In this document: piece after piece, positions 20,566 to 21,173 of the stretch
Layout of the letters: every line of letters starts with the position of its first letter
Numbering within the stretch: position 1 is the first letter of the stretch
Origin: Chloroflexota bacterium
GTDB taxonomy: Bacteria; Chloroflexota; Limnocylindria; Limnocylindrales; CSP1-4
NCBI GenBank assembly: GCA_021786915.1
Contig: JAJYMP010000297.1
Span: 1-21,173, forward strand
DNA: 21,173 bases
Reading direction: 5' to 3'
Notes under the pieces: model-generated
Seen by the model: the letters and a program-made list of their open reading frames with translations, nothing else
Database searches by the model: none
Told to the model about the DNA's origin: nothing
Made by a program: the position numbers and the translations under genes

Positions 20566-21078
20566 TCAGGCCGACACGCGGAGGGTGCCGTGCATGGTCG
20601 GCGAGGCCTTCCCGCCGCAGCAGGTGTTGCAGTAGAAGTCGTAGTCTCCGGGCGTCGTGGGGGCGGTGAACTCGTACTGCTGCCGTGCCTCGGCGGGGAT
20701 CTTCACGTAGATGTTCTGGCTGTCCATGATGAACGTGTGGACGCCGCCCCCATCGAGGTGCATGGCGTTGTCGGTGTTCCAGAAGTCGAGCTTGACCGGC
20801 TGCCCGGCCTTCGCCTGGATCACCTTCGGATCGAACCCGTCCATGGAGAGCCGCACCGGCAAGTACCCTGCGGCAGACGAGGTCCCGCGCTGCCCCAGGA
20901 AGACGGACGCGGCCAGGTACGTCCCTGCCCCCAGGATCACGACGACGACGAGGCCGAACGCCACGAGGCGGGGGATCAGTGCCCGGCGACGCTGCTGCGC
21001 ATCCGTTTGCAGGCGCTGCTCTTCTTCGCGCTCGACGATCTCCCGCTGCTGCGCACGGCGTGCCGCACGGGTGGTCAT
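20566..21078 (-). CDS. Membrane-anchored cupredoxin-domain protein
   Basis: A 170-aa protein. Residues 1-35 are highly charged (probable cytoplasmic coiled coil, EREEEQRLQTDAQQRRR), 36-60 one transmembrane helix, and 72-170 a cupredoxin fold facing outward. Candidate copper ligands are His107/His114 (NAMHLDGGGVHTF), Cys150, Cys153/154 and Met162/His163 in FYCNTCCGGKASPTMHG; the CCGG...PTM ending is usual for this cupredoxin group. The ATG at 21076-21078 follows GGAGGAT seven bases upstream. It is first in the four-gene operon and probably receives copper or electrons together with the CcdA-like protein. Confidence 0.9.
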   Translation of the reverse strand: MTTRAARRAQQREIVEREEEQRLQTDAQQRRRALIPRLVAFGLVVVVILGAGTYLAASVFLGQRGTSSAAGYLPVRLSMDGFDPKVIQAKAGQPVKLDFWNTDNAMHLDGGGVHTFIMDSQNIYVKIPAEARQQYEFTAPTTPGDYDFYCNTCCGGKASPTMHGTLRVSA

Positions 21079-21143
21079 GGATCCATCCTCCGGAATGACG
21101 GCGCCGGCATGGCGCGGGCTGACAAACGAAACTCGATCGTCGC

Positions 21144-21165
21144 GTTCGCGAGGCCACGCGAACGG
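21144..21165. promoter_or_regulatory. Perfect inverted repeat upstream of the cupredoxin operon
   Basis: CGTTCGCG (21144-21151) and CGCGAACG (21158-21165) form a perfect 8-bp inverted repeat with a 6-bp spacer. It lies 66-87 bases upstream of the cupredoxin start, where an operator would sit. Its regulator is not identifiable from the window. Confidence 0.4.
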
Positions 21166-21173
21166 AGGAGATC

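Noticed and set aside
20564..21157. Upstream extension of the CcdA-like frame to 21157
   Set aside because: The extension is an out-of-frame shadow of the cupredoxin gene; ATG 20563, two bases after the cupredoxin stop, is the natural start.

Overview
The window is high-GC DNA (close to two thirds G+C by eye) with many GTG and TTG starts, tightly packed short operons and families (DUF3105, LemA, ArsR-rhodanese, rhodanese-fused metallo-beta-lactamase, CcdA/cupredoxin) that are common in Chloroflexota and Actinomycetota. I infer an uncultured member of one of those phyla; no rRNA or other phylogenetic marker is present to decide.

Layout. (1) About 18-10268 is an accessory region bracketed by two 50-bp direct repeats (18-67 and 10219-10268, 48/50 identical). 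Read on the minus strand, each repeat resembles the 3' end of a tRNA, as expected for attachment-site remnants. Inside are an XRE repressor/ImmA protease pair (minus), three small plus-strand genes (DUF3892-like, a conserved 70-aa protein, and a 128-aa protein whose end is replaced by an IS), an IS21-family element (istA/istB), an adjoining IS110-family element with a frameshifted transposase and a structured leader that looks like a bridge RNA, and four co-directional minus-strand genes: a HEPN protein, an excisionase-like antitoxin, a PIN toxin and an ApeA-like HEPN anti-phage protein. (2) 10334-11962 is an abiEi/abiEii toxin-antitoxin operon with a near-leaderless promoter and palindromic operator candidates. 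(3) 12119-15939 is a reactive-sulfur module: an MFS remnant, an ArsR-rhodanese regulator divergent from an MBL-rhodanese (persulfide dioxygenase-like) gene, and an overlapping MFS permease gene with a frameshift. (4) 16284-18448 holds a small zinc-binding protein (minus), lemA and a DUF3105 gene. (5) 21078-18788 (minus) is a four-gene operon: membrane-anchored cupredoxin, CcdA-like membrane protein, HMA copper-binding protein and DoxX-like protein.

How the parts fit. The left half reads as a defence island in which the probable effectors act on RNA (PIN and two HEPN proteins with R-x4-H motifs) or transfer nucleotides (AbiEii), accompanied by an XRE/ImmA switch of the kind used by integrative elements. 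The right half is ordinary metabolism: sulfane-sulfur and thiol handling and copper/redox functions at the membrane. The most unusual signal is the IS110 leader at 4323-4500. It folds into successive perfect stems. One loop carries 9 nt identical to the DNA just left of the probable insertion site, and a second loop carries 7 nt identical to the probable right end. This is the pattern expected of a bridge RNA that targeted the terminal repeat of the neighbouring IS21 element. Both broken genes (the IS110 transposase and the MFS permease) differ from an open frame by one G in a G run, so sequence error has to be considered before calling them dead.
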